The position numbers and the translations under genes were made by a program. DNA of 64,000 nucleotides from positions 38,501 to 102,500 of the forward strand of contig JAMFTG010000724.1 in the NCBI GenBank assembly GCA_023974075.1. The letters are read 5' to 3'. Positions 1-23,808 of the stretch are shown here, in pieces; position 1 is the first letter of the stretch, and each line of letters starts with the position of its first letter. Under the pieces are notes generated by a model. The model was not told the DNA's origin, did no database searches, and saw nothing but the letters and a program-made list of their open reading frames with translations. This DNA is from Chaenocephalus aceratus (lineage: Eukaryota; Chordata; Actinopteri; Perciformes; Channichthyidae).

Positions 1-2799
1 TTAAAGAGTCCTCTCCTGCTGATGTTCAGGTGTATATCAGTATGTAGTGTCTCTACTTTAAAGAGTCCTCTCCTGCTGATGTTCAGGTGTATCAGTATGT
101 AGTGTCTCTACTTTAAAGAGTCCTCTCCTGCTGATGTTCAGGTGTATATCAGTATGTAGTGTCTCTACTTTAAAGAGTCCTCTCCTGCTGATGTTCAGGT
201 GTATATCAGTATGTTGTGGCTCTACTTTAAAGAGTCCTCTCCTGCTGATGTTCAGGTGTATATCAGTATGTAGTGTCTCTACTTTAAAGAGTCCTCTCCT
301 GCTGATGTTCAGGTGTATATCAGTAAGTAGTGTCTCTACTTTAAAGAGTCCTCTCCTGCTGATGTTCAGGTGTATATCAGTATGTAGTGTATCTACTTTA
401 AAGAGTCCTCTCCTGCTGATGTTCAGGTGTATATCAGTAAGTAGTGTCTCTACTTTAAAGAGTCCTCTCCTGCTGATGTTCAGGTGTATATCAGTATGTG
501 GTGTCTCTACTTTAAAGAGTCCTCTCCTGCTGATGTTCAGGTGTATATCAGTAAGTAGTGTCTCTACTTTAAAGAGTCCTCTCCTGCTGATGTTCAGGTG
601 TATATCAGTATGTAGTGTCTCTACTTTAAAGAGTCCTCTCCTGCTGATGTTCAGGTGTATATCAGTATGTAGAGTCTCTACTTTAAAGAGTCCTCTCCTG
701 CTGATGTTCAGGTGTATATCAGTATGTAGAGTCTCTACTTTAAAGAGTCCTCTCCTGTTGATGTGCAGGTGTATATCAGTATGTAGTGTCTCTACTTTAA
801 AGAGTCCTCCTGCTGATGTTCAGGTGTATATCAGTATGTAGTGTCTCTACTTTAAAGAGTCCTCTCCTGCTGATGTTCAGGTGTATATCAGTATGTAGTG
901 TCTCTACTTTAAAGAGTCCTCCTGCTGATGTTCAGGTGTATATCAGTATGTAGTGTCTCTACTTTAAAGAGTCCTCTCCTGCTGATGTTCAGGTGTATAT
1001 CAGTATGTAGTGTCTCTACTTTAAAGAGTCCTCTCCTGCTGATGTTCAGGTGTATATCAGTATGTAGTGTCTCTACTTTAAAGAGTCCTCTCCTGCTGAT
1101 GTTCAGGTGTATATCAGTATGTAGTGTCTCTACTTTAAAGAGTCCTCACCTGCTGATGTTCAGGTGTATATCAGTATGTAGTGTCTCTACTTTAAAGAGT
1201 CCTCTCCTGCTGATGTTCAGGTGTATCAGTATGTAGTGTCTCTACTTTAAAGAGTCCTCTCCTGCTGATGTTCAGGTGTATCAGTATGTAGTGTCTCTAC
1301 TTTAAAGAGTCCTCTCCTGCTGATGTTCAGGTGTATATCAGTATGTAGTGTCTCTATTTTAAAGAGTCCTCTCCTGCTGATGTTCAGGTGCATATCAGTA
1401 TGTAGTGTCTCTACTTTAAAGAGTCCTCTCCTGCTGATGTTCAGGTGTATATCAGTATGTAGTGTCTCTACTTTAAAGAGTCCTCTCCTGCTGATGTTCA
1501 GGTGTATATCAGTATGTGGTGTCTCTACTTTAAAGAGTCCTCTCCTGCTGATGTTCAGGTGTATATCAGTATGTTGTGTCTCTACTTTAAAGAGTCCTCT
1601 CCTGCTGATGTTCAGGTGTATATCAGTATGTAGAGTCTCTACTTTAAAGAGTCCTCTCCTGTTGATGTGCAGGTGTATATCAGTATGTAGTGTCTCTACT
1701 TTAAAGAGTCCTCCTGCTGATGTTCAGGTGTATATCAGTATGTAGTGTCTCTACTTTAAAGAGTCCTCTCCTGCTGATGTTCAGGTGTATATCAGTATGT
1801 AGTGTCTCTACTTTAAAGAGTCCTCCTGCTGATGTTCAGGTGTATATCAGTATGTAGTGTCTCTACTTTAAAGAGTCCTCTCCTGCTGATGTTCAGGTGT
1901 ATATCAGTATGTAGTGTCTCTACTTTAAAGAGTCCTCTCCTGCTGATGTTCAGGTGTATATCAGTATGTAGTGTCTCTACTTTAAAGAGTCCTCTCCTGC
2001 TGATGTTCAGGTGTATATCAGTATGTAGTGTCTCTACTTTAAAGAGTCCTCACCTGCTGATGTTCAGGTGTATATCAGTATGTAGTGTCTCTACTTTAAA
2101 GAGTCCTCTCCTGCTGATGTTCAGGTGTATCAGTATGTAGTGTCTCTACTTTAAAGAGTCCTCTCCTGCTGATGTTCAGGTGTATCAGTATGTAGTGTCT
2201 CTACTTTAAAGAGTCCTCTCCTGCTGATGTTCAGGTGTATATCAGTATGTAGTGTCTCTACTTTAAAGAGTCCTCTCCTGCTGATGTTCAGGTGCATATC
2301 AGTATGTAGTGTCTCTACTTTAAAGAGTCCTCTCCTGCTGATGTTCAGGTGTATATCAGTATGTAGTGTCTCTACTTTAAAGAGTCCTCTCCTGCTGATG
2401 TTCAGGTGTATATCAGTATGTGGTGTCTCTACTTTAAAGAGTCCTCTCCTGCTGATGTTCAGGTGTATATCAGTATGTTGTGTCTCTACTTTAAAGAGTC
2501 CTCTCCTGCTGATGTTCAGGTGTATATCAGTATGTAGTGTCTCTACTTTAAAGAGTCCTCTCCTGCTGATGTTCAGCTGTATATCAGTATGTTGTGGCTC
2601 TACTTTAAAGAGTCCTCTCCTGCTGATGTTCAGGTGTATATCAGTATGTCGTGTCTCTACTTTAAAGAGTCCTCTCCTGCTGATGTTCAGGTGTATATCA
2701 GTATGTAGTGTCTCTACTTTAAAGAGTCCTCTCCTGCTGATGTTCAGGTGTATATCAGTATGTAGTGTCTCTACTTTAAAGAGTCCTCTCCTGCTGATG
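1..2799. repeat. 57-bp tandem satellite with higher-order structure
   Basis: About 48 head-to-tail copies of a 57-bp unit run from the window edge to 2799, where the last copy breaks off before a normal intron-like sequence. Because 57 is a multiple of three, some frames stay open for hundreds of codons, but there is no gene here. Variant copies (a shortened CCTCCTGC form, a GTATCAG form lacking TA, CCTCACC, and TGTTG/TGTGG forms) recur in the same order about 904 bp apart, so a block of roughly 16 units has itself been duplicated. It lies just upstream of the first visible nfatc3 exon, so it is probably intronic. Confidence 0.95.
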
Positions 2800-2878
2800 C
2801 ATTATGTCTGCAAGCCTCTTTGCAAATCAAATGATGGAGCTCTCGTTTGATTCTGATTTGCATGTTGTTTCCTTTCAG

Positions 2879-15522
<12,644 letters not shown>

Positions 15523-15555
15523 AACTCACCGAGCCTCAAGTGCCTGAAAACCATA

Positions 15556-15716
15556 GAGAAACACGAGACGCCTCGTTAGGAAACACGAGACGCCTCGTTA
15601 GGAAACACGAGGCGCCTCGTTAGGAAACATCGAGACGCCTCGTTAGGAAACACGAGACGCCTCGTTAGGAAACACGAGACGCCTCGTTAGGAAACACGAG
15701 ACGCCTCGTTAGGAAA
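15556..15716 (+). repeat. 22-bp tandem repeat in nfatc3 3' UTR
   Basis: About seven copies starting 33 bp after the stop codon. Each contains CGAGACGCCTCG, close to a palindrome, and one copy (GAGGCGCCTC) is a perfect one. Confidence 0.9.
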
Positions 15717-16770
15717 GAGAAACACCGAGATGCCTCGACGGGAAACACCGACACTTGGATGAAAACCAAAGATCTTCTCACGACTGAATCCTCAAAGAAA
15801 AAGGACTGAACTCCGACTTCCAGATCACCTGAGGCGGAAGCCCGTCGTTATTTATTGGCCAGTTAATTGTTGAGGAATGTGTTTTTGATACTCTGGATCT
15901 GATCCGGTTTTTAAAAGAAAAGTCCTTCAGCTGATTTTTTGATATCGCTTTAACGGTTTACATTTCCTCCCCGCTGTTCAGCCTCGTGTCGTGAAAGTGA
16001 AGACACTGAATCAGAGATATGTGTATCGTAAGGTTGAAGTAAAAACGAAAGAAAATGTGATCGGCTTCGTGTCTTCATGCGTCCTCTATCGAGTGAAAAG
16101 CTTTATCCTGGAGTCAACTGTCGGTTATCTCACATCTCAGGCACTCGGGTTACAAACTGATCAACGTTATACGAGTTTTTAAAAACGGTGAATCTGCAAC
16201 GAATGACCGGAAGAAACGTATCTTGAATGCAACCCGTGAAAATGCTAAATCTGTTGCCTTTCTAACCGTATCCACACTGAAGCCACTGAGGGGACGAAGT
16301 TCAGACGCGTGCTCCAGAGGACAAAACACGAGTGTATATCTTTCAGTCCATCGATCCATTTATGTTGCTGTCCATATTACCTTTCTGTTATCATTCAGAT
16401 ACCACTATATCCACGCTGAATACAAACGGGTTTAACACACAGCTCATATCCACACGGCTTCTGCCGGCGACCGTCCCACACCTGCGTCTGATCGCCCAGG
16501 AGTTCAAAACGTCTAATCCCTATTTGATGGGATCAGATTTGGATTTTGAGGAGTTCAAAACCAAAAAACAGGATTAGGATTACTTTGATATCCGATCAGG
16601 AAATCAAATCCAAGCTTTAATCTGGATCAAATCCTCAAAGCGGGCAGTTCCAACCGACCACACAGGAAACTGGATTATCTTGATCCCACTAAAGGGGTGG
16701 GGTTCCAGTGGATCACCAGAGCGAAATGTACTGTACAATTTATTTAAAAATATGTTTCAATATAAATAAG
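15717..16770 (+). other. nfatc3 3' flank, unassigned
   Basis: Probably 3' UTR at first, then unrecognised sequence with several GATC-rich inverted pieces around 16500-16680. No convincing exon or poly(A) signal was identified. Confidence 0.4.
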
Positions 16771-17295
16771 ATCGTAGGTGAGGGTAGGAACGAAAATGGC
16801 CCGGTAGACGGAGAGCTTTGCCTTCTGGCTCAGCTCCCTTTTCGTCACAACGGTGCGGGCCGTGTTCCTTCCTCCCCTCACCTACGGTCATGAAGGATGG
16901 GTCATGACCGAAAGAACGAGATCGCGGATACAAGCGGCCGGGATGGGTTTTCTCCGCCGGGTGGCTGGCGTCTCCCTTAGAGATAAGGGGAGAAGTTCGG
17001 TCATCAGGGAGGGACTCGGAGTTGAGCCGCTCCTCCTTCGCGTCGAAAGAAGCCAGTTGAGGTGGTTCGGGCACCTAGTTAGGATGCCACCTGGGCGCCT
17101 CCCTCTGGAGGTGTTCCAGGCACGTCCAGCTGGGAGGAGACCGAGGGGTAGACCTAGGACCAGGTGGAGGGACTATATCTCTTCGCTGGCCTGGGAGCGC
17201 CTTGGGACCCCCCAGTCAGAGCTGGTTGATGTCGCCAGGGAAACCCGACCCCGAGACCCGACCACGGATACGCGGGAGAAGATGGATGGATAAAT
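16771..17295 (+). mobile_element. 5'-truncated LINE end (RTE/Rex-like) with inverted 5' segment
   Basis: From about 16852 the + strand encodes the C-terminal part of a LINE reverse-transcriptase protein: [50 protein letters not shown] and [20 protein letters not shown]. It ends in GATGGATGGA, a tail type seen in RTE/Rex3 elements. The segment 16771-16851 is the same element in opposite orientation. A second copy lies at 52664-53405. Confidence 0.85.
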
Positions 17296-17880
17296 AATGG
17301 CAAAGTTTGACTGAAATAATACACAATTTTTTGCCTTCATTGCAAATCAATTTTATTTTTCATTTTTCGATCACGTTTGTGGCCTATTTTGTTTTCAACC
17401 AAATGTTGACATAAATGTTTATGCTCATAAAAGTATCACAACAAAGATTGTCGTATCTTCAACAAAAGAAAGTCCATCATCTGTCCTCACCTTTCAGAAG
17501 TAATCAAACAAGAGAAGTCTCTGCACTGTGGTCTCTTGTCTTCCTTGTATTACTTTTAATGTCCACTAGGTGGCGCTCGGTCGGATTAAAGCACTGATAT
17601 TCAGGATCGAGTCATCTTGAAAAGTCGTAATCTGAATTGCTTTGAACTCCAGGGACACCATCTGGCCGACTTCTCTGATCCTGGATCACAACACATGGGA
17701 TTTCAAAATCTGATCGGATCTGATAGAGATTAAAAGTGTTGAACTTCTGGGCCCTAGTGTTCATTGTTGGAACTGCATCATTCATTAAACCGGTGCAGAT
17801 AAAATACGAACAAAGACACGTGCATTATGGCTCCAGCAACATGTAGATCTTTGGTGAAAGGACTTTAACGAGACGGCCCA
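17296..17880. other. Intergenic, no feature seen
   Basis: A/T-rich sequence between two transposon remnants; nothing recognisable. Confidence 0.5.
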
Positions 17881-18519
17881 TTAAAGAGATAGTGGAAATT
17901 GACTGTAGTGTACACCTTCGACACTGTGTACCGGATTATCGGATGACGAGGCCTCCGGTCGCCTCATCGACAGGCAATAAATGGCGTTGTACACAATGGT
18001 ACAGGCTAATGATGCATTAAGTCAGCCAGAAAACATAATAAAATACTCGTTTCTTATGTATTCCACTTTCAATTTGAGCTCGAGGCAGAGGAATCTCAAA
18101 ATAATCGTCAGTAAAATGACGGGAGCACACGACTGCCGAAGTACTCGTCAGCTTCGGCTCCGTGAAGTTTTCCCGTGTTATCTGAACACATTTCACCCAC
18201 TGACGACGAATGCGTCGAAACGCCATTCTCTGCATTTGCTGTCGCACTACAGCCATACAAAAACACATCTATTCAATAAAGGTCGGCTATTCACATGAAA
18301 ATTCTATTGAATGTCGGCCAATGTTTGTGCCCGTCTTCCTTTGTTTTCGTCATCACCCGACGATTCCCGAAGTATTTCGTTTCATTGAGAGGGCGTGGTC
18401 GGGAGCAGTACAATTGAAAATAAAATGAAACTAGGCGCATGAAATTTAAATTACGCTTATTTTTTAATAAAAATACATAAGTTAAAACCAAAATTCGCGG
18501 ATTTCCACTATCCCTTTAA
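17881..18519 (-). mobile_element. Putative P-like element with THAP fragment
   Basis: Inverted ends TTAAAGAGATAGTGGAAAT and ATTTCCACTATCCCTTTAA bound 639 bp. On the - strand a frame shows CSRHFTDDYFE, the core of a THAP zinc finger. THAP domains are the DNA-binding domains of P-element transposases, so a non-autonomous P relative is likely. Confidence 0.6.
18017..18268 (-). pseudogene. THAP zinc-finger fragment
   Basis: An 83-codon frame with QWVKCVQITRENF followed by VVCSRHFTDDYFEIP, typical of the second half of THAP domains. The first Cys pair is degenerate (MCFCMAVVRQQ) and no transposase core follows. Confidence 0.6.
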
Positions 18520-19022
18520 AGTCATTGTTGGTAAATATAAATAAATGTCGGCGCCAGTGGAGTGGATAATGTTCAGAGAATAGTTTAATGTTGGTATTGT
18601 TCCTATCGAGAGGTGCAGGAATGAGTCAACATTCCTGTCCCCTGGTCTGGAAGTCAATGGTTGTCTGAATGTGTGTTTGGTTGTTAGTCTGAAATAAGGT
18701 CTGTGAACACAAGCGGAAGAGATTTAAAAAAAAAAACTGGGCTGCTCTGTTGCGATTGGTCAACCTGCGTAGAGAGATGCCCCGCCCCCTTTGCCTGTCA
18801 CGTACAATGTGTTGTGGAGTGTTAGCCAATAGGAGGGTTACATAGAGATGATGTCACTGGACGTAACCAATGGAGGCGTTTCGAGCCGGAGGGGGGAGAG
18901 AAACACGAGATTTTAGCCTCTGCAGACCATTGACATGCACTCAAACCTACAGGAGAGGGAACGCCCAACACATATCATATAATAATAGAGCCTCTTTAAA
19001 GAATCGTTGCTTTAAGGGAGGA
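18520..19022. other. Intergenic between THAP element and pdcd2l 3' end
   Basis: No gene seen. CCAAT-like and GC-rich words occur around 18750-18870 (GCGATTGGTC, CCCCGCCCC, AGCCAATAGG), but no transcript can be tied to them. Confidence 0.4.
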
Positions 19023-19028
19023 TTTATT
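19023..19028 (-). promoter_or_regulatory. pdcd2l: pdcd2l poly(A) signal
   Basis: TTTATT on + reads AATAAA on -, about 53 nt after the pdcd2l stop, which implies a very short 3' UTR. Confidence 0.6.
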
Positions 19029-19080
19029 TTATAGTTCTGTTGAATTCTGAGTTCTTCCTTGAGGTTAATGTTGAAGTTCG

Positions 19081-19703
19081 TCATTTGAAGAGCTTCTGGT
19101 CGGGGTCCGGCTGCACGAAGCAGATTTCCTCCACGGTGGATCCCGAGTCCTCCGTCCAGCAGCTGTTGGTGCAGGTGAACACCAGCACCGTCCCAAACTC
19201 CACCTCCACCTCCTCCTCTTCCTCCTCCCTCCTCTTCCTCAGAAGACTCACCAGAGCGGGCATCAGCTGCATCTCAAACGTCCGTTCCCCACCGCACGAG
19301 CCGCATCTCGGCACCTGCATGCTTTCCGGCGGCTGTGAGATGAAGAGAGGTTTTCCTCGCCGGCTGTAGCGCAGAATCTGCTGCGGACAGAGCGAGATCT
19401 TCTTCATGAAGCGAGAGAAAACGGCGTCTCCGTGTCTGGCTTTCGTCTTCTCGTATTTCTCCACACCTCCGCCTCCGTCCTCCATCTCCCCCGCGGAAAC
19501 CCCCTCCCTCCTCTCGTACTCCCGCAGAAGCTTCTGAGCGTGGTGCAGCTCGTCTTCCTCCCCGAAAAGCTCAGATTCCTCCGCCACGCTGATGAAGAAC
19601 GAGCGGAGTTCGGGAACGTTTTCCTCGGGAACGTTTTCCTCAGGAACGTCGTCTCCGAGGGTCAGGTCCTGAAGGCCGAGGCTCACGTGCATCTCTCCGG
19701 CGG
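19081..19703 (-). CDS. pdcd2l: pdcd2l exon 3
   Basis: The acceptor is CTCCCAG. It reads AAGEMHVSLGLQDLTL to LFK-TGA (stop at 19083-19081) and holds the whole PDCD2 C-terminal domain. There is an in-frame duplication ENVPEENVPE near the start, and an E-rich insertion ([14 protein letters not shown]) replaces a longer linker in the domain. Confidence 0.93.
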
Positions 19704-22184
19704 CTGGGAGGAGAATGAACAAGTATCAGAAAACAAAACCCTCTCTTTTCCTCCGAATACCATTTTTCGGGGTCCGGATATTCGGTAGTAATCAGCAGCG
19801 AACCGCTTCGACACGTGCATTTCGGTTTATTCACGACATTCATTTAGTTATTCTACAGTATTGTTGTTTTATAGTTATTCGTTGATGTAACCCAATGTGT
19901 GTTCTTTGAAATTGAAAAGGATATCGCATCGTGTTTGTAACTTTCGTTGCAGTTGTATGTCTTAAGTGTAATTTGGCTTGGCTTACAATTTTGTATGGAC
20001 ATGCTTTTATTTTGAAGGAGAGTTAGCGCAGTTGACAGGAAGTTGTTGTTGCTATGGAAACAACGTGACAGAGATTAACGGAGAAAAGTAATATTTACAT
20101 ATAAAGACGGAGAAAGTAAACGTTTATGGTTAAGTGTTAGCACCCCCCGAAGAGGCACAAGCTCTTACGTTGATATTGGAGATTTCAATTAATTCAACGA
20201 AAAAAACGAATAACGAAATTGAAACCCGAATAGTACTCCAACGAACGAATATTCAGATATTCGGGTACAGCCCTAGCACCCACATCTCTAAAAGCGGGGG
20301 AACAACGGAGCTGATCCAGATTTGTTGCGTCATGACGACATTACTCAAATGTGGGCGGGCTTTACCCCCACGGGCCAATCAGAAACGTTGCTGCCAGAAA
20401 CAACGAGACGTGTTCTGGAAGTGATACGGTCTGAGAATCAGCACTTTGGAAACAGGGCTGGAGTAGAGGGATATGAGGGATTACGTCTTTACCTTCTTCC
20501 TGAGGAGCTGCTTCCTCCTCTCGCACCTGGCTCTCCTTCCTCCCACCTCCACTCTCCTCTTCCTCCTCCTCCTCTTCCTCCCCCCAGTCCTCAGCGGTGT
20601 CGCACCACTCTGAGGCGGCTGGAGCCTCTCGAACCGGAGCCTTTCTGCAGGAAGTCTCCTCCGGACGCTGCGAGCGAATCGCCCTCCAGGTTTCTGAACT
20701 GCTGCTGCACCCTGAACACGGAGAGAGGAGGACCAAGTACATTTACTCAAGTACTGTACTTTTTGAGGTACTTGTAATTAACTTGAGTATTTCCATTTTA
20801 GGCTACTGTGTACTTTTCCTCCACTACATGTATTTAATCCCTTCAGTTACTTCACATATGTGGATGAATGATGTGAAATCTAATCAAGTGTTGAATCAGA
20901 CTTTAGCTCCAGCTGGAGTGAATCCACCAGCTACCCTGCAGTCTACAAAGTACTTCAGACTAGCTGCACCTCCACCAGCTACCCTGCAGTCTACAAAGTA
21001 CTTCAGACTAGCTGCACCTCCACCAGCTACCCTGCAGTCTACAAAGTACTTCAGACTAGCTGCACCTTCACCAGCTACCCTGCAGTCTACAAAGTACTTC
21101 AGACTAGCTGCACCTTCACCAGCTACCCTGCAGTCTACAAAGTACTTCAGACTAGCTGCACCTCCACCAGCTACCCTGCAGTCTACAAAGTACTTCAGAC
21201 TAGCTGCACCTTCACCAGCTACCCTGCAGTCTACAAAGTACTTCAGACTAGCTGCACCTCCACCAGCTTTGAGAACACTTTCATGATCAATCATTATAAA
21301 ACACATCATATATATTATTCTGAAATGGACCAATCTGCACAACGACTACTTTTACTGTCTTTCACTATATTTTGATGAGAATACTTTCTACTTTCACTTG
21401 AGGAACATTTTGAATGCACGACTTTTACTGTGACAGAGTATTCCTACACTCTGGTACTTCTACTTTTACTCAAGTACAAGATGTGAGTACTTCTACTTTT
21501 ACTCAAGTACAAGATCTGAGTACTTCTACTTTTACTCAAGTACAAGATCTGAGTACTTCTACATTTACTCGAGTACAAGATCTGAGTACTTCTACTTTTA
21601 CTCAAGTACAAGATCTGAGTACTTCTACTTTTACTCAAGTACAAGATCTGAGTACTTCTACTTTTACTCAAGTACAAGATCTGAGTACTTCTACTTTTAC
21701 TCAAGAACAAGATCTGAGTACTTCTACTTTTACTACAAGATCTAAGTACTTCTACTTTTACTCAAGTACAATATCTGAATACTTCTACTTTTACTCAAGT
21801 ACAAGATCTGAGTACTTCTACTTTTACTACAAGATCTAAGTACTTCTACTTTTACTCGAGTACAAGATCTAAGTACTTCTACTTTTACTACCAGATCTGA
21901 GTACTTCTACGTTTACTGAAGTACAACGAGTACTTCTTCCACCCTGTACCTGTGCACGCGAACAGGTGAAGTGTCCTGTGGTGGGGGGGGCAGATGTGCA
22001 CGGGGCAGTACACTTGCACGACGTGGGCTAACGGGGCTCCGCAGCGCGCGCAACGGGGAGCCTGTCGCGAGGGGTCCGGAAGCATCCAGTCCGGTTTCCC
22101 CCCCAGCTTGTTGGTTGTGAACGAGGATCGGTACCGCTCCGGGTCCAGATCCCCATCACTCAGACCCAGCAGAACCACCTCCAT
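19081..22184 (-). CDS. pdcd2l: pdcd2l, programmed cell death 2-like
   Basis: Three exons (22184-21950, 20711-20493, 19703-19081) join in phase to a 358-residue protein, the length I recall for human PDCD2L. PDCD2-family proteins bind ribosomal protein uS5. PDCD2L carries a leucine-rich export signal and helps export pre-40S subunits through XPO1. Visible: an N-terminal TNKLGGKPDWM block, a CARCGAPLAHVVQVYCPV zinc-binding segment, an acidic run of nine Glu, LGLQDLTLGDD (candidate export signal), the PDCD2 C-terminal domain (FMKKISLCPQQILRYSRRGK, CGSCGGERTFEMQLMPALV, VEFGTVLVFTC) and the end DPDQKLFK. Exon 1 could start 18 nt earlier, but the MEVVLLGL start matches the family. Both introns are almost entirely transposon sequence. 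Confidence 0.93.
19745..20275. mobile_element. hAT-like element in pdcd2l intron 2
   Basis: The right end GAATATTCAGATATTCGG + GTACAGCCCTAG is the inverted form of a common fish hAT terminus (CTAGGGCTGTACCCGAATAT). The left end is degenerate (TCCGGATATTCGG). It fills most of the intron not taken by MITE-A. Confidence 0.5.
20281..20482 (-). mobile_element. MITE-A fragment in pdcd2l intron 2
   Basis: The reverse complement of 62660-62815 in the complete MITE-A copy: shared CCGTGGGGGTAAAGCCCGCC and TGGATCAGCTCCG words. It begins 10 nt inside the intron-2 donor. Confidence 0.85.
20493..20711 (-). CDS. pdcd2l: pdcd2l exon 2
   Basis: The acceptor is GTGTTCAG and the donor GAAG/GTAAAG. It encodes GCSSSSETWRAIRSQ, then SEWCDTAEDWG and an acidic run. 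Phase 1 at both ends. Confidence 0.9.
20928..21268. repeat. 48-bp minisatellite in the intron-1 transposon
   Basis: About seven copies, each with ACCCTGCAGTCTACAAAG and CTTCAGACTAGCTGCACC. Open frames on both strands are by-products. Confidence 0.95.
21468..21920. repeat. 33-bp minisatellite in the intron-1 transposon
   Basis: About 14 copies of GAGTACTTCTACTTTTACTC plus AAGTACAAGATCT, an amplification of the transposon's own subterminal sequence. Confidence 0.93.
21950..22184 (-). CDS. pdcd2l: pdcd2l exon 1
   Basis: Encodes MEVVLLGLSDGDLDPERYRS through FACT. The donor is CACAG/GTACAG, and a transposon terminus (CAGGGTGGAAGAAGTACT) begins only 4 nt after the splice site. A farther upstream in-frame ATG exists at 22202. 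Confidence 0.9.
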
Positions 22185-22202
22185 CTCACACGCGTTACAC
22201 AC

Positions 22203-23696
22203 CGGAAGTGAGAGGAACAGGGTCCGTCATCAAAACAACTCCGTGTGCAGAGGGAGGCTCTTCACAACACTGTCTGTAACACCTCTTGTTGTTACATTCT
22301 GATTTCACGGAGAAATCAACCTGTTTTAATTAATAATAAAGTTAAGGTGGTTTCTTTTAAAAATAGTACACACAATACCCTGCAAAGATTGATACTTGAT
22401 ATTGAATATTCCTGTACTTTTTGTGATAAAGAAGTAACTAAAGAAAGTATTTGACATATTCTATGAATGCAAGTAGTCGTGTATACTTAATATCCTGGAT
22501 TAAGTGTTTGAGTCATGGATGTTTAAAATGTAACTTCAACACGATGATGGCCACTCTTCATTCATGAAGTATGACGCTGGCGCTTTTCCGTGTTTCTGAT
22601 TGGTCAGATGCGGCTAACCCCGCCCCTTTACTGTGATTGGCTCATAGCCGGATGGAGCAACCCATGGTTGATTTACCGAGTTGATAACCGGCCTCGTAGG
22701 ATCGCTTCGTGTTTGTTAGAGTTAGTGAATCCAGATAACTCAAAGATGTCCCGGGTATGTTGACCTGCCTTCGTCGTACAGGACTCACGAGTAAACGCAC
22801 GAGCAAAAACGGTTTTGGGTCCAGATTACGTCAAAGAAGCGGTAAGTAAGAGGTCCGTCATCATAACATTTCCGCCAGCTGAGTGGCCTTTTGTCTTGTA
22901 AAACGCACGTGCACTCTTTTAAATACGGTGTAAACAGTCGATACAACTCTAATTGTATTGTAGAATATGTATATATTATGATATACACGTAACAAGGTGG
23001 TACAAATGTAACAATTATTCGTAAAACAACTACAGTGAGAAAGGTTCCTACCAGAACACGAGTAGTACCCATAGACTGTATAAAGGTGGTAGCCTACCCC
23101 TCATATTATTAATATATATATAATTCTGACGTCTGTGGTTATTTAAACATTCCCTGATAAACGTTATTTCAGCGTCAATAAATGAGTGTTTAGTGTACAA
23201 CATCACCTTCAATTCACGGTTTTCAAAACGTTAGCCACATGCTAATGCTAACCGGAAATGAAGAATTTTCTGAATAAAAGTGTTACATTATTAGTTAGTG
23301 TGAACTTCCGGGTTTTTTTCTAAATAAAAGTGCTTTAAATTAAAACCCTGTATTTCATTTAAATTAGGTCATATCAACATTGATTTTAATTGTTTATAGT
23401 AGGAGAGGTTTTGGGGTTTGGGAGGGAGGAAGATTAGGTAAAAAGGTAAGCACTGCATTGAGGGGCTTCTCGAACCCGACGTACCGAAGCAGTGACGTCA
23501 TATCCGTTGAAGTGTTCGTGATTTTAAAATCCAGTTTTTGAAATCCATTACATGGCCTTTAAATCTTTATTATTGTAAATATAAATAATACTGAATTATA
23601 ATGTGTTCATCTCTGTGAAGGTGTGAGGAATAACTGAAGGAAAGAAAAACAATATCAATCATGATTCATATGTTTTGAACTGTAGTGTGTATGCAA

Positions 23697-23698
<2 letters not shown>
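22203..23698. other. Region upstream of pdcd2l; candidate promoter, otherwise unassigned
   Basis: Around 22595-22645 are CCAAT-type words (GATTGGTCAG, GTGATTGGCT) with CCCCGCCCC, about 410-460 bp 5' of the pdcd2l start. ATGTCCCGG/GTATGT at 22746 would be a mini first exon on the + strand, but nothing supports it. The rest is A/T-rich without recognised features. Confidence 0.35.

Positions 23699-23728
<30 letters not shown>
23699..23728. repeat. (CA)n microsatellite
   Basis: Short CA tract 80 bp upstream of the first TRIM copy. The intact copy also has a CA tract upstream. Confidence 0.95.
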
Positions 23729-23808
23729 TACTTCAAGCAGCTGCTAAATCCACACACGGAACAATAATTTTAATAAACAAAACCTTTTCTGCTTCACTTT
23801 CAGAATAA

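Larger units (their letters stand above)
20725..21945. mobile_element. DNA transposon forming pdcd2l intron 1
   Basis: The ends GGACCAAGTACATTTACTCAA and, inverted, GAGTACTTCTTCCACCCTG are the familiar fish AAGTACTC/GTGGAAGAAGTACT termini. It fills 1.22 kb of the 1.24-kb intron and contains two minisatellites. A fragment of the same family is at 38549-38640. Confidence 0.7.

Noticed and set aside
134..2850. Repeated MFRCISVCSVSTLKSPLLL frames
   Set aside because: 57-bp satellite read in frame; it is interrupted wherever a unit has a 2-3 bp deletion.
19040..19788. + strand frames opposite pdcd2l exon 3
   Set aside because: Antisense shadows of the PDCD2L coding sequence.
22746..22760. ATGTCCCGG/GTATGT as a first exon of a + strand gene sharing the pdcd2l promoter
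   Set aside because: Only three codons and no downstream exon could be linked; chance occurrence is likely.
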